Notes: generated by a model from the sequence alone, not told the origin. A DNA stretch of 5,572 bases from an uncultured Eubacteriales bacterium (GCA_900543475.1 UQRU01000127.1:1-5572), one strand, 5' to 3'. Shown: positions 1 to 5,409, numbered from the stretch's first letter. Numbers and translations: made by a program.

Positions 1-148
1 AAGCGAGGCGGAAGCCCAGTGAGCAAGGGAGTTGAAGGAAGCCGCCTTGGCGGCGACGCGCAACGACCATTGGGAACTGCATGTGGGGGGCTGGCAGCCC
101 CCCACACAGCGCCCCAAACGGGGCCCGGGGCAGAGCCCCGGGCACACC
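1..148. repeat. GC-rich intergenic hairpin cluster (left edge)
   Basis: No credible gene is seen here. The stretch carries four palindromes read directly from the sequence. One is GCCGCC/GGCGGC at 41-46/49-54 with a TT centre. One is a 10-bp stem, TGTGGGGGGC at 82-91 with GCCCCCCACA at 97-106. One is GCCCC/GGGGC at 111-115/120-124 with an AAAC loop. The last is a 9-bp stem, GCCCGGGGC at 123-131 with GCCCCGGGC at 135-143 and an AGA loop. The third and fourth share bases 123-124. The last begins only 5 bases past the stop of the leftward DUF4097 gene, so it could protect or end that mRNA. It has no T-tract on the minus strand, so it is not a textbook intrinsic terminator. The first 60 bases resemble the right edge of the window in short words only. 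Confidence 0.7.
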
Positions 149-1108
149 TTACCCTTCCCCGCCCCCGGACAAATCGATGGAGCCCAGGTCGCAGACGGCT
201 TGGATGGCGTGGGCGGGCGTGGCGCGCTGCTGGCGGAAATTGTGCCCGCAGGCAGCCCCGTCCACGGTGACCTGGCCCATGTCCGCCTGCAGATCCAGGT
301 CATAGTCGGAGCATGGCAGGGTGGTTTCCAGGGTCAGGGAGCCCAGGTCGCACTGGAAGCGGTTATCCCCGGCCAGGCGGCCCTGGATGTGGATATTCCC
401 CACGTTGGCCACGGCCTCCAGGCCGTAGCAGCAAAGGTCCCGCAGGTCCATGCTGCCCACGTCGCAGGAAAGCCGGGCGGTTTGCAGGCGCAGGGCGTCG
501 CCCCTTAGGCTGCCGGTGTCCAGCTGAACCACGGCGGAGGCGGCGGCGTGCAGGTTGGAAAGCTGGACGGCGCCCACGGCAGTGTGGATGTCCAGGTTTT
601 GGCAGCGCAGGCCGTCCATGGTGAGATCCCCCACGTCCAATTGGAGCTGGGCGGAGGAAAACACCCCCTGGGGGGAAACGGAGATCTGGATGTAGGCGGT
701 GGGATAGGCGTTCAGGCTGCCCTGGGCCAGCAGGTTTCGAAGGAGGCGTTGGAACAGGCCCGGCAGGCTGCGGCGGGGGGCTTTGCTGTGAAAGGCCAGG
801 GTATTCTCCTCCATCTGGGCGGAGACCCGGGAGCCGGCAGGCAGGTCGTATTCCACATAGACGGCGCCGGCGGGCAGGCCGGGGTCCGTCTGGATGGAGA
901 GGTCGCCGATCTCGCATTGGATGGAGAGGGCGTCCACCTGCTCAAACAGGAAGGAATCCTGGATGTCGTCCCCTTGGGGGGGCAGGTTTAAGGCGCCTGC
1001 CCGCAGGGAATGGAAGCCGCCTGCGAACAGGCCGGCACAGAGCAGGAGCAGGCCCGAGCCCAGGAGGCACGCGGCGAGGATGCATAGGATTTTGGTGGCG
1101 CGTTTCAT
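149..1108 (-). CDS. DUF4097 family membrane-anchored beta-repeat protein
   Basis: A 319-residue protein of the DUF4097 (putative adhesin-like, beta-strand repeat) type; its molecular function is unknown. Residues about 7-31 form one hydrophobic segment after a Lys/Arg start, so an uncleaved signal anchor with the rest outside the cell is likely. The remainder is built from short strands carrying a (D/N/E)-x-G signature: EIGDLSI (66-72), DVGDLTM (158-164), AVGAVQL (177-183), DTGSLRG (197-203), DVGSMDL (216-222), NVGNIHI (235-241), DLGSLTL (254-260), DMGQVTV (276-282) and DLGSIDL (307-313). Between 158 and 254 the period is 19-20 residues, which suits a beta-solenoid. The start is ATG at 1108 with AGGAGG (1117-1122) 8 bases upstream. 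That ATG overlaps the stop of the DUF1700 gene (shared ATGA), so translation is probably coupled. It is the last gene of a PadR-led operon. Family assignment is strong; any role in sensing or envelope stress is inference. Confidence 0.88.
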   Translation of the reverse strand: MKRATKILCILAACLLGSGLLLLCAGLFAGGFHSLRAGALNLPPQGDDIQDSFLFEQVDALSIQCEIGDLSIQTDPGLPAGAVYVEYDLPAGSRVSAQMEENTLAFHSKAPRRSLPGLFQRLLRNLLAQGSLNAYPTAYIQISVSPQGVFSSAQLQLDVGDLTMDGLRCQNLDIHTAVGAVQLSNLHAAASAVVQLDTGSLRGDALRLQTARLSCDVGSMDLRDLCCYGLEAVANVGNIHIQGRLAGDNRFQCDLGSLTLETTLPCSDYDLDLQADMGQVTVDGAACGHNFRQQRATPAHAIQAVCDLGSIDLSGGGEG

Positions 1109-1719
1109 GCTGTTTTCCTCCTGGAAAGGGCTTTACGGAACAGGCTGGCAAGGCCCCGGAACATGGCCTGGATCAAGCGGACGACCGGCATGACGCCAAA
1201 CAGGCCCAGGCCGCAGCAAACCAGGCCGGCCCCCAATACCACCAGGGCGGCGGGGGGATAGAGTAGCAGGGCGGAAAAGCCCAGGGCCACTAAGGCAAAG
1301 CCCGTTACCAGCACGCCCACGATCACCGCCATTAGGACGAGGGCCACGCTAAGGGCCGCGACGGCCAGGGCGATGGCCACGGCCCCCAGGGCGGCGGCCA
1401 GGGGCAGGGCGATGGGAGCAGCCAGCACCGCCAGGATGGCCACCAGGACGCCGGAAGGGCGTTTTTTCTTAGGGGCTTCGGGTTGGGGCTGGGACGGCGG
1501 CGGTGGCGGCGGGGATGCAGGGGGCTGTTCCCCGTATTCGGACAGGAGCCGCCGGGCCAGCAGATCGGGGTCCCCCAGCTCCTGGATGACCTTGGCCTCC
1601 TGTTCAGGCCCTGCATCCTGGAAATATTCCCGGTGATAGGCCAGGATGTCCTCCCGTTCCTCTGGAGGCAGTTGACGAAGCCCTTCCTCCAGGCGGCGTA
1701 AAAAGGTTTGCTTATCCAT
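1105..1719 (-). CDS. HAAS/DUF1700 signalling-domain membrane protein
   Basis: A 204-residue protein with the HAAS (DUF1700) fold at residues about 3-62: an amphipathic helix with FLRRLEEGLRQLPPEERE, then DILAYHREYF, then IQELGDPDLLARRLL. This is the usual spacing of the family. A proline-rich linker follows at 66-82, with a run of seven prolines and then a KKK motif. A long hydrophobic region at about 89-180 could make three to four membrane helices; the basic C-terminus (RKALSRRK) should lie in the cytoplasm. HAAS proteins are commonly encoded between a PadR repressor and a DUF4097 protein, exactly as here, and are thought to act in envelope-linked signalling; the mechanism is unproved. The start is ATG at 1719 with GGGAGGG at 1727-1733. 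The start overlaps the PadR gene end by 8 bases, and the stop overlaps the next gene by 4. Confidence 0.9.
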   Translation of the reverse strand: MDKQTFLRRLEEGLRQLPPEEREDILAYHREYFQDAGPEQEAKVIQELGDPDLLARRLLSEYGEQPPASPPPPPPSQPQPEAPKKKRPSGVLVAILAVLAAPIALPLAAALGAVAIALAVAALSVALVLMAVIVGVLVTGFALVALGFSALLLYPPAALVVLGAGLVCCGLGLFGVMPVVRLIQAMFRGLASLFRKALSRRKTA

Positions 1720-2029
1720 TGTGATTCCCTCCCAGGATCACCTGATCCAATTGGCGTTTATAGGCCTGCCATTCCCGCCGGTATTCCTGGCAGCGCTGCC
1801 GGCCGGAGGGGGTGATGGAATAATACCGGCGGTTGCGGCCCTGATATGCCTGGTTATAGGTGGATAGATGCCCCTCCCGCTCCAGCCGGCGCAACACCGG
1901 ATATAAGGAGGACTCCGAAACATCCATTACCTGCCGGACCTGCTGGGTCAGGCTGTAGCCATAGGCGTCCCCCCCCTCCAGAATGGATAGGACGCAGGCG
2001 TCCAGCAGCGGCCCGGATAACCCAAACAT
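1712..2029 (-). CDS. PadR family transcriptional repressor
   Basis: A 105-residue winged-helix regulator of the short PadR type, which has the N-terminal DNA-binding domain with only a short C-terminal helix for dimer contact. Visible family marks are LLDACVLSILEGGDAYGYSL (helix 1 to helix 2, residues 8-27), SSLYPVLRRLEREGHL (recognition helix, 40-55) and the wing GRNRRYYSITPSG (64-76). I start it at ATG 2029, where GGAGG (2036-2040) sits 6 bases upstream. An in-frame TTG at 2050 would add seven residues but lacks a matching Shine-Dalgarno and is less likely. Its stop overlaps the HAAS gene start by 8 bases, so it heads the operon. It probably represses its own promoter through the palindrome at 2059-2076; the ligand or signal is unknown. 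Confidence 0.93.
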   Translation of the reverse strand: MFGLSGPLLDACVLSILEGGDAYGYSLTQQVRQVMDVSESSLYPVLRRLEREGHLSTYNQAYQGRNRRYYSITPSGRQRCQEYRREWQAYKRQLDQVILGGNHNG

Positions 2030-2058
2030 AGGACCCCTCCCCTCCGACAAGCTATTTA

Positions 2059-2088
2059 GCGTATAATATTATATGCCGTATAATATGC
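2059..2088. promoter_or_regulatory. Candidate PadR operator overlapping the operon -10
   Basis: The 18 bases at 2059-2076 form a near-perfect palindrome with a single mismatched pair (2061/2074) around the exact 12-bp core TATAATATTATA (2062-2073). The 9-base word GTATAATAT occurs at 2061-2069 and again at 2078-2086, a 17-base step that puts both copies at about the same helix face after less than two turns. ATATGC also repeats at 2071-2076 and 2083-2088. The array covers the -10 and most of the spacer, an ideal place for a dimeric repressor. PadR as the binder is inference; the common PadR operator ATGT-N8-ACAT is not seen. Confidence 0.55.
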
Positions 2089-2096
2089 GTTGTCAA
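2068..2096 (-). promoter_or_regulatory. Consensus sigma-A promoter of the padR-HAAS-DUF4097 operon
   Basis: Read on the minus strand, TTGACA (2096-2091) and TATAAT (2073-2068) match consensus at all twelve positions with an ideal 17-base spacer. Transcription should start near 2061 and give a leader of about 32 bases before the PadR start at 2029. So strong a core promoter usually implies tight repression, which suits an autoregulated PadR. Confidence 0.88.
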
Positions 2097-2128
2097 CAGG
2101 GGTCAATGGATGGGCCTGGTCGACGGCC

Positions 2129-2157
2129 TTGCAAAGCAGGGCAGGGTGGCTCATAAT
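2129..2157 (+). promoter_or_regulatory. cca: Probable sigma-A promoter of cca
   Basis: TTGCAA (2129-2134) and CATAAT (2152-2157) are separated by 17 bases, two mismatches in the -35 and one in the -10. Transcription would start near 2164, leaving about 23 bases of leader that contain the AAGGAGGTG ribosome binding site. The promoter is back to back with the PadR operon promoter, with the -35 elements about 33 bases apart. PadR binding may not reach it. Confidence 0.65.
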
Positions 2158-2186
2158 AGAAGGGAGAAACAAGGAGGTGCAGGGCG

Positions 2187-3578
2187 ATGGGCATTCCAGG
2201 GGCCTTGGTCCAGCTGGCCAGGGATTTTCAGGAGGCTGGGGTACGGCTATACGGGGTAGGCGGCATGGTGCGCAACCCCCGACTGGGGCTGCCCATCAGC
2301 GATATGGACATCACCAGCGCCCTGCGGCCGGAGGGCGTGCTGGCCCTGTGCCAGGGCAAGGGATACGGGGTGGTAAAAAAGGGGCTGGCCTTTGGCATGG
2401 TGGAGATCCATCTGGGGGGCTGCGCCTTTGAGCACACCACCTTCCGGGCGGACACCTATGGCCCGGGAGGCGGCCACCGGCCCACGGCCATCGCCTTTTC
2501 GGATACGGTGGAGGCGGACGCCTTCCGGCGGGATTTCACGGTAAACGCCCTATACCAGGACCTGCTCACCGGCGCGGTGCTGGACCCCACGGGGGGGTTA
2601 AAGGATCTGGCGGCCAAACGGCTGCGGGCCACCAGCCCGGACCCGGCGGTCATCCTAAGGGACGACGCCCTTCGGGTGCTGCGGCTGGCCCGGTTTTGCG
2701 GGGAGCTGGGTTTTGAACCCGAGCCTGGCACCTTTGGGGCGGCCCAACGGTTTGTAGGGGGGCTCAAGGATATATCCCGGGAGCGGGTCCGGGACGAGCT
2801 ACAAAAGATCCTATTGGCGGACGGCAAATACGGCAACCAAGCGGGGGTTTACCAGGGGCTGCATCTGCTGGACCGCCTGGGGGCGCTGGAGGTGATCCTG
2901 CCGGCCCTGGCGGCGGGCCGGGGCCTGGGCCAGCGGCAGGAATACCATGCCTACGACGTATTGGAGCACGGCCTGCAAACCGCCGCCCAGGCGGAACTGG
3001 CAGGCGGCCTGGAGCTGCGGCTGGGGGCCCTATTGCACGATGTGGGCAAGCCTGCGGCCTTTCAGGCCACGGGCCGGATGCTGCACCATGACCAGATGGG
3101 GGCGGACATTGCCCGGGAAATGGTAACCGGCCTACGCTTTTCCAACCAGGTGCAGGAAGAAGTATCGTGGCTGGTGGCGCATCACATGTTCGATCTGGAA
3201 GGCCGGGCCAAGGAACCCACCTTGCGGCGGCGGTTCCAGGAATTTGGGGCCGCCCGGACCCGGCAGCTGATCCGGCTGCGGCGGGCGGACGTGCGGGGCA
3301 GCGGCCGGGGCGGCAGCGAAGCCTCGGCGGACCGGTGGGCGCAGGTCCTCGCCCAGATGTTGGCCAAGGGCACGCCCTTTACCGAGGCGGACCTGGCGAT
3401 AACCGGCCGGGATCTGATGGAACAGCTGGGCCTGCCCCCGGGACCGGCTGTTGGCGCCGTGAAGGCCGCGTTGCTCCGCCACTGCGCCCAGCGGCCTGGG
3501 GACAATTCCCGGGAACGGTTATTGGCTATAGCGGCCCGTATGCCGGTTTGTAGACAGGATAACGTTAACAATTCGTGA
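2187..3578 (+). CDS. cca: CCA-adding tRNA nucleotidyltransferase (class II, HD domain)
   Basis: A 463-residue cytoplasmic enzyme that builds or repairs the 3' CCA end of tRNAs from CTP and ATP without a nucleic acid template. The N-terminal nucleotidyltransferase head shows GG (25-26) and VR (28-29), the metal-binding DMD pair (D39, D41) and RRDFTVNAL (114-122). Motif D, usually EDxxR and used to choose CTP or ATP, reads DDALR at 159-163, a mild Glu-to-Asp change. ISRERVRDELQKILL (196-210) is the usual neck/body helix. An HD domain follows with H261, H284-D285 and probably D368, and then the C-terminal TGRDLMEQLGLPPGP (406-420) typical of Bacillota CCA enzymes. Length is normal. The start is ATG with AAGGAGGTG (2171-2179) 7 bases upstream. 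It seems to stand alone, and nearly all Arg codons are CGG. The HD domain suggests extra phosphohydrolase activity, which is known in some family members only. Confidence 0.95.
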   Translation: MGIPGALVQLARDFQEAGVRLYGVGGMVRNPRLGLPISDMDITSALRPEGVLALCQGKGYGVVKKGLAFGMVEIHLGGCAFEHTTFRADTYGPGGGHRPTAIAFSDTVEADAFRRDFTVNALYQDLLTGAVLDPTGGLKDLAAKRLRATSPDPAVILRDDALRVLRLARFCGELGFEPEPGTFGAAQRFVGGLKDISRERVRDELQKILLADGKYGNQAGVYQGLHLLDRLGALEVILPALAAGRGLGQRQEYHAYDVLEHGLQTAAQAELAGGLELRLGALLHDVGKPAAFQATGRMLHHDQMGADIAREMVTGLRFSNQVQEEVSWLVAHHMFDLEGRAKEPTLRRRFQEFGAARTRQLIRLRRADVRGSGRGGSEASADRWAQVLAQMLAKGTPFTEADLAITGRDLMEQLGLPPGPAVGAVKAALLRHCAQRPGDNSRERLLAIAARMPVCRQDNVNNS

Positions 3579-3617
3579 CAATACGGGAAGAAATGACTAT
3601 TTCCGCCGGATTTGGGC

Positions 3618-3646
3618 TTGCAATGGGATGAAAAAGCAGGTAAAAT
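3618..3646 (+). promoter_or_regulatory. Probable sigma-A promoter of the hydrolase gene
   Basis: TTGCAA (3618-3623) and TAAAAT (3641-3646) are 17 bases apart in an A+T-rich island between two G+C-rich genes. The predicted start is near 3653, giving a leader of about 74 bases before the GTG at 3727. No clear terminator separates cca from this promoter (only a weak GAAAT/ATTTC pair at 3590-3603), so some read-through from cca is possible. Confidence 0.65.
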
Positions 3647-3726
3647 AAACTGAATCTTTATGCGGGAAACCATTTGTAGTATTTACGCGCGGCCGAAAAG
3701 GCTCCGTGCCCCAGGAGGATAGTAGC

Positions 3727-4728
3727 GTGGCATTGTCGCTGGAAGTAAAGAAATTTATCAACTCTGAGCATGTGGGGAAGTTTGTGGAGATCCATCTGCC
3801 CCTGGAGGGAGAGCCCGTTCGGCCCCCTAAAAAAAATAAAAAAGCGCCCGCTGAGCCCCAACCAGAGGACGTGGAAAAAACCCAACCGGAACCCCTCCCC
3901 CCTCAGGAGGAAGAAGACCCTGCCTTTGAGACCCTGCGCATCCATTATATGGATGAGGGGGACGGAGAACCTCTGGTGCTGGTGCATACCATTGGCCAGT
4001 CCATCTATACCTGGCGCTGCCTATACCATTCCCTGACCCAGCATTATCGGGTCATCGCCGTGGATATGCCTGGCTTCGGTTATTCTTCTAGGCCCGACGT
4101 CTATTCCTATACCATTGAGGAGCAGTCCAAGGCCTTGGAGCTGTTCCTGGACGCCATCGGTATCGAATCCGCCCACTTCATGGGCTTTTCCATGGGTTGC
4201 GCCTATGTGATGGACCTGTGCCTGCGCCAGCCGGAACGGGCCGGCCGGGTGATCCTCCTGGCCCCCGGCGGCCTTACCCCGGAAATGCCTACCCCCGTCA
4301 AGCTGCTGGATAGCGGCCTATTCGGAGGCATCGCCGCCGCCCTGTTCGGCATCCGCACCGTGGAAAACGTGCTCAGCGATTGCTTCTTCGACTTGACGGT
4401 GGGCCTGAACGAAGACGTGGTGACCGAATACTATAAAACCATTTCCGATTCCGCCTCCCGCCGGGCCCTGCGCCTGAGCATCCATAACTTCGAGGATGAG
4501 ACCCTGGTCTCCCAGCTGCGGACCACGGAAATGCCCGTGCTCATCCTGTTGGGCTCCGAGGACCGCTGGCGCACCAGCGCCCAAACCGAGCTGTTTCACG
4601 CCGCCATCCCGGACGCCGGCTATGCCATGGTCCGTAACGCCGGCCACCTGCTCCACGAGGAAAAACCGGATAAGATCCTCTCCGCTGTGCTGGAGTTCAT
4701 CCCCGTCTTGGCCCCTGACGTAGAGTAG
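3727..4728 (+). CDS. Alpha/beta-hydrolase with charged, proline-rich N-terminal tail
   Basis: A 333-residue alpha/beta-hydrolase-fold protein; substrate unknown, probably cytoplasmic since no signal peptide is seen. Numbering from GTG 3727, the fold begins near residue 68 (LRIHYMDEGDGEPLVLVH). It shows the oxyanion loop HTIG (87-90), the strand-turn VIAVDMPGFG (109-118), the nucleophile elbow GFSMG with Ser155, the probable acid Asp279 in GSEDRW and the base His307 in NAGHLL. The catalytic triad is complete. HT in place of the usual HG in the oxyanion loop is a variant. Residues 1-25 look like a short folded or helical segment, followed by about 40 residues rich in Pro, Lys and Glu that should be disordered. 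GTG 3727 is chosen because AGGAGG (3713-3718) lies 8 bases upstream; an earlier in-frame GTG at 3706 would put that site inside the gene. Arg codons are mostly CGC, unlike cca. Confidence 0.85.
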   Translation: MALSLEVKKFINSEHVGKFVEIHLPLEGEPVRPPKKNKKAPAEPQPEDVEKTQPEPLPPQEEEDPAFETLRIHYMDEGDGEPLVLVHTIGQSIYTWRCLYHSLTQHYRVIAVDMPGFGYSSRPDVYSYTIEEQSKALELFLDAIGIESAHFMGFSMGCAYVMDLCLRQPERAGRVILLAPGGLTPEMPTPVKLLDSGLFGGIAAALFGIRTVENVLSDCFFDLTVGLNEDVVTEYYKTISDSASRRALRLSIHNFEDETLVSQLRTTEMPVLILLGSEDRWRTSAQTELFHAAIPDAGYAMVRNAGHLLHEEKPDKILSAVLEFIPVLAPDVE

Positions 4729-4752
4729 GAGACTTTCTTAATGCGTTAGGAT

Positions 4753-4827
4753 ACGGGATCTGGCGCCGGGGCTCCGCCCCGGATCCCGTTGGGGGCTCCG
4801 CCCCCCTGCCGCTTTTGAAAAAAGCGG
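4753..4827. repeat. Three consecutive hairpins after the hydrolase gene
   Basis: The first hairpin pairs ACGGGATC (4753-4760) with GATCCCGT (4782-4789) and has an inner stem CCGGGGC/GCCCCGG (4766-4772/4776-4782) around a TCC loop. The second is GGGGGC/GCCCCC (4791-4796/4800-4805), again with a TCC loop. The third is CCGCTTTT/AAAAGCGG (4809-4816/4820-4827) with a GAA loop. The set starts 25 bases past the hydrolase stop. The third has A/T runs inside the stem rather than after it, so it is not a classic terminator. The shape is that of the short intergenic palindromic units that recur in many Clostridia, which is my recollection and not a search result. Confidence 0.75.
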
Positions 4828-4874
4828 GGGAAAATTGGCGGGTAAACTTTTTTGGTTTCTAACGAAATATGCCG

Positions 4875-4912
4875 GCGGGCCGCTCATCGGGAGCGGCCCG
4901 CTCGTTTTGTTT
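4875..4912 (+). terminator. Intrinsic terminator downstream of the hydrolase gene
   Basis: A perfect 11-bp stem, GCGGGCCGCTC (4875-4885) with GAGCGGCCCGC (4891-4901), closes a 5-nt ATCGG loop and is followed by TCGTTTTGTTT. This is a strong Rho-independent terminator for rightward transcription. It lies about 147 bases beyond the hydrolase stop, so the three hairpins at 4753-4827 would be part of that mRNA's 3' tail. Confidence 0.85.
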
Positions 4913-4919
4913 GCAGGAA

Positions 4920-4956
4920 GCCAAGGCGAAAAGGGGTGGCGGATGGATCGCTTGGC
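4920..4956. repeat. Imperfect hairpin between terminator and first cloverleaf element
   Basis: GCCAAG-G-CGA (4920-4929) pairs with TCGCTTGGC (4948-4956) with one bulged G, leaving an 18-base loop. It is weaker than its neighbours and may be chance in such G+C-rich DNA. Confidence 0.4.
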
Positions 4957-4979
4957 CGGTGGAAAATCCCAGCGGCCCG

Positions 4980-5092
4980 GGCGGGGCGGCGGGCGCGCAC
5001 AGCGCGCACAAAGCATGGGCGGGGGCCCTTGGCCCCCGCCCATGCTTTGGTTTTGCGGGCCCTTCGGGCCCTCAAAACGCCGCCGCCCCGCC
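4980..5092. repeat. Cloverleaf-like inverted-repeat element, copy 1
   Basis: A perfect 13-bp outer stem, GGCGGGGCGGCGG (4980-4992) with CCGCCGCCCCGCC (5080-5092), encloses three hairpins with 0-2 unpaired bases between them. They are GCGCGC/GCGCGC (4993-4998/5002-5007, ACA loop), an exact 18-bp stem starting AAAGCATGGG (5010-5027/5031-5048, CTT loop), and a 13-bp stem with a single mismatch, GTTTTG-c-GGGCCC against GGGCCC-t-CAAAAC (5050-5062/5066-5078, TTC loop). All pairings are read directly. As single strand this folds into a four-way junction; as duplex it could extrude as a cruciform. No known RNA family is recognised and the transcribed strand is unknown. On the minus strand the arm order matches copy 2 on the plus strand. 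Confidence 0.8.
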
Positions 5093-5128
5093 GGCGCGCA
5101 CCCCAGCGCCTCCCTCCTCCCCCGCGTC

Positions 5129-5160
5129 AGCATACCGCCGTCGGCCCAACGGCGGTTGCT
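5129..5160. repeat. Hairpin in the spacer between the two cloverleaf elements
   Basis: ACCGCCGT (5134-5141) pairs exactly with ACGGCGGT (5149-5156) around a 7-base loop, and AGCA/TGCT (5129-5132/5157-5160) extends it past a single bulged T. It lies near the middle of the 100-base spacer separating the two larger elements. Confidence 0.65.
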
Positions 5161-5192
5161 CATGGGAAGCAGGAAGGCCGGGGCGGCCACGC

Positions 5193-5330
5193 GGGGGGGC
5201 GGCGGCGTTTGGCGGCCGGGGGGCGGCCCCAGGGCCGCCCCCCGGCCTGCCAAACAAAAAGCGCGGGCTGGAGGCAAAGCCTCCGGCCCCGCGCTTTTCA
5301 GGACGCTTCGCGTCCTGCCGCCGCCCCCCC
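5193..5330. repeat. Cloverleaf-like inverted-repeat element, copy 2
   Basis: A perfect 14-bp outer stem, GGGGGGGCGGCGGC (5193-5206) with its complement at 5317-5330, closes three hairpins set almost end to end. Arm A (5207-5255) pairs GTTTGGC with GCCAAAC and continues as an exact 16-bp stem past one bulged T (5248), a total of 23 pairs. Arm B (5257-5298) pairs AAAAGCGCGGG with CCCGCGCTTTT and continues into GGAGGC/GCCTCC with an AAA loop and one bulged C (5287). Arm C (5299-5317) pairs CAGGACGC with GCGTCCTG around a TTC loop; its last base is shared with the outer stem. Arm B has A's before and T's after it, so it may also terminate transcription either way. Function unknown. Confidence 0.82.
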
Positions 5331-5409
5331 TCTGGGTGTTCCACTAACGCCAAAAAGGCAACATAAAAGCCAGGCCTTTCATCTAACCTAGCCACGCCCC
5401 GTCCACCGC

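Noticed and set aside
32..991. Rightward open frames opposite the DUF4097 gene
   Set aside because: They are antisense shadows of a well-supported gene with repeats and a proper start; no independent start signal is seen.
1025..1108. Lipoprotein signal in the DUF4097 protein (LLLC at residues 21-24)
   Set aside because: The residue before Cys is Leu, not Gly, Ala or Ser, so it is not a proper lipobox; a signal anchor is more likely.
2030..2050. TTG start at 2050 for PadR
   Set aside because: ATG 2029 has a GGAGG 6 bases upstream and gives the usual PadR N-terminus.
3706..3726. GTG start at 3706 for the hydrolase
   Set aside because: It would place the strong AGGAGG (3713-3718) inside the gene; GTG 3727 sits 8 bases after it.
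5193..5226. G-quadruplex from the G-runs
   Set aside because: Every long G-run has an exact C-rich partner nearby, so duplex hairpins explain it better.
5207..5255. Integron attC site, because of GTTTGGC and GCCAAAC at the ends of a long hairpin
   Set aside because: attC needs RYYYAAC at one end and GTTRRRY at the other in the opposite order; the order and the fourth base do not fit, and the arms are perfect rather than bulged as attC requires.
4980..5330. tRNA or tRNA-like gene, prompted by the cloverleaf shape and the nearby CCA-adding enzyme
   Set aside because: Arms are far longer than in tRNA, there is no T-loop GTTCRA motif or anticodon-arm geometry, and the outer stem is 13-14 bp. 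The nearness to cca is probably chance.
4835..5395. Overlapping open frames of 107-179 codons on both strands
   Set aside because: They overlap in several frames, run through perfect inverted repeats, are low-complexity Ala/Gly/Pro/Arg, and lack recognisable domains or good ribosome binding sites.
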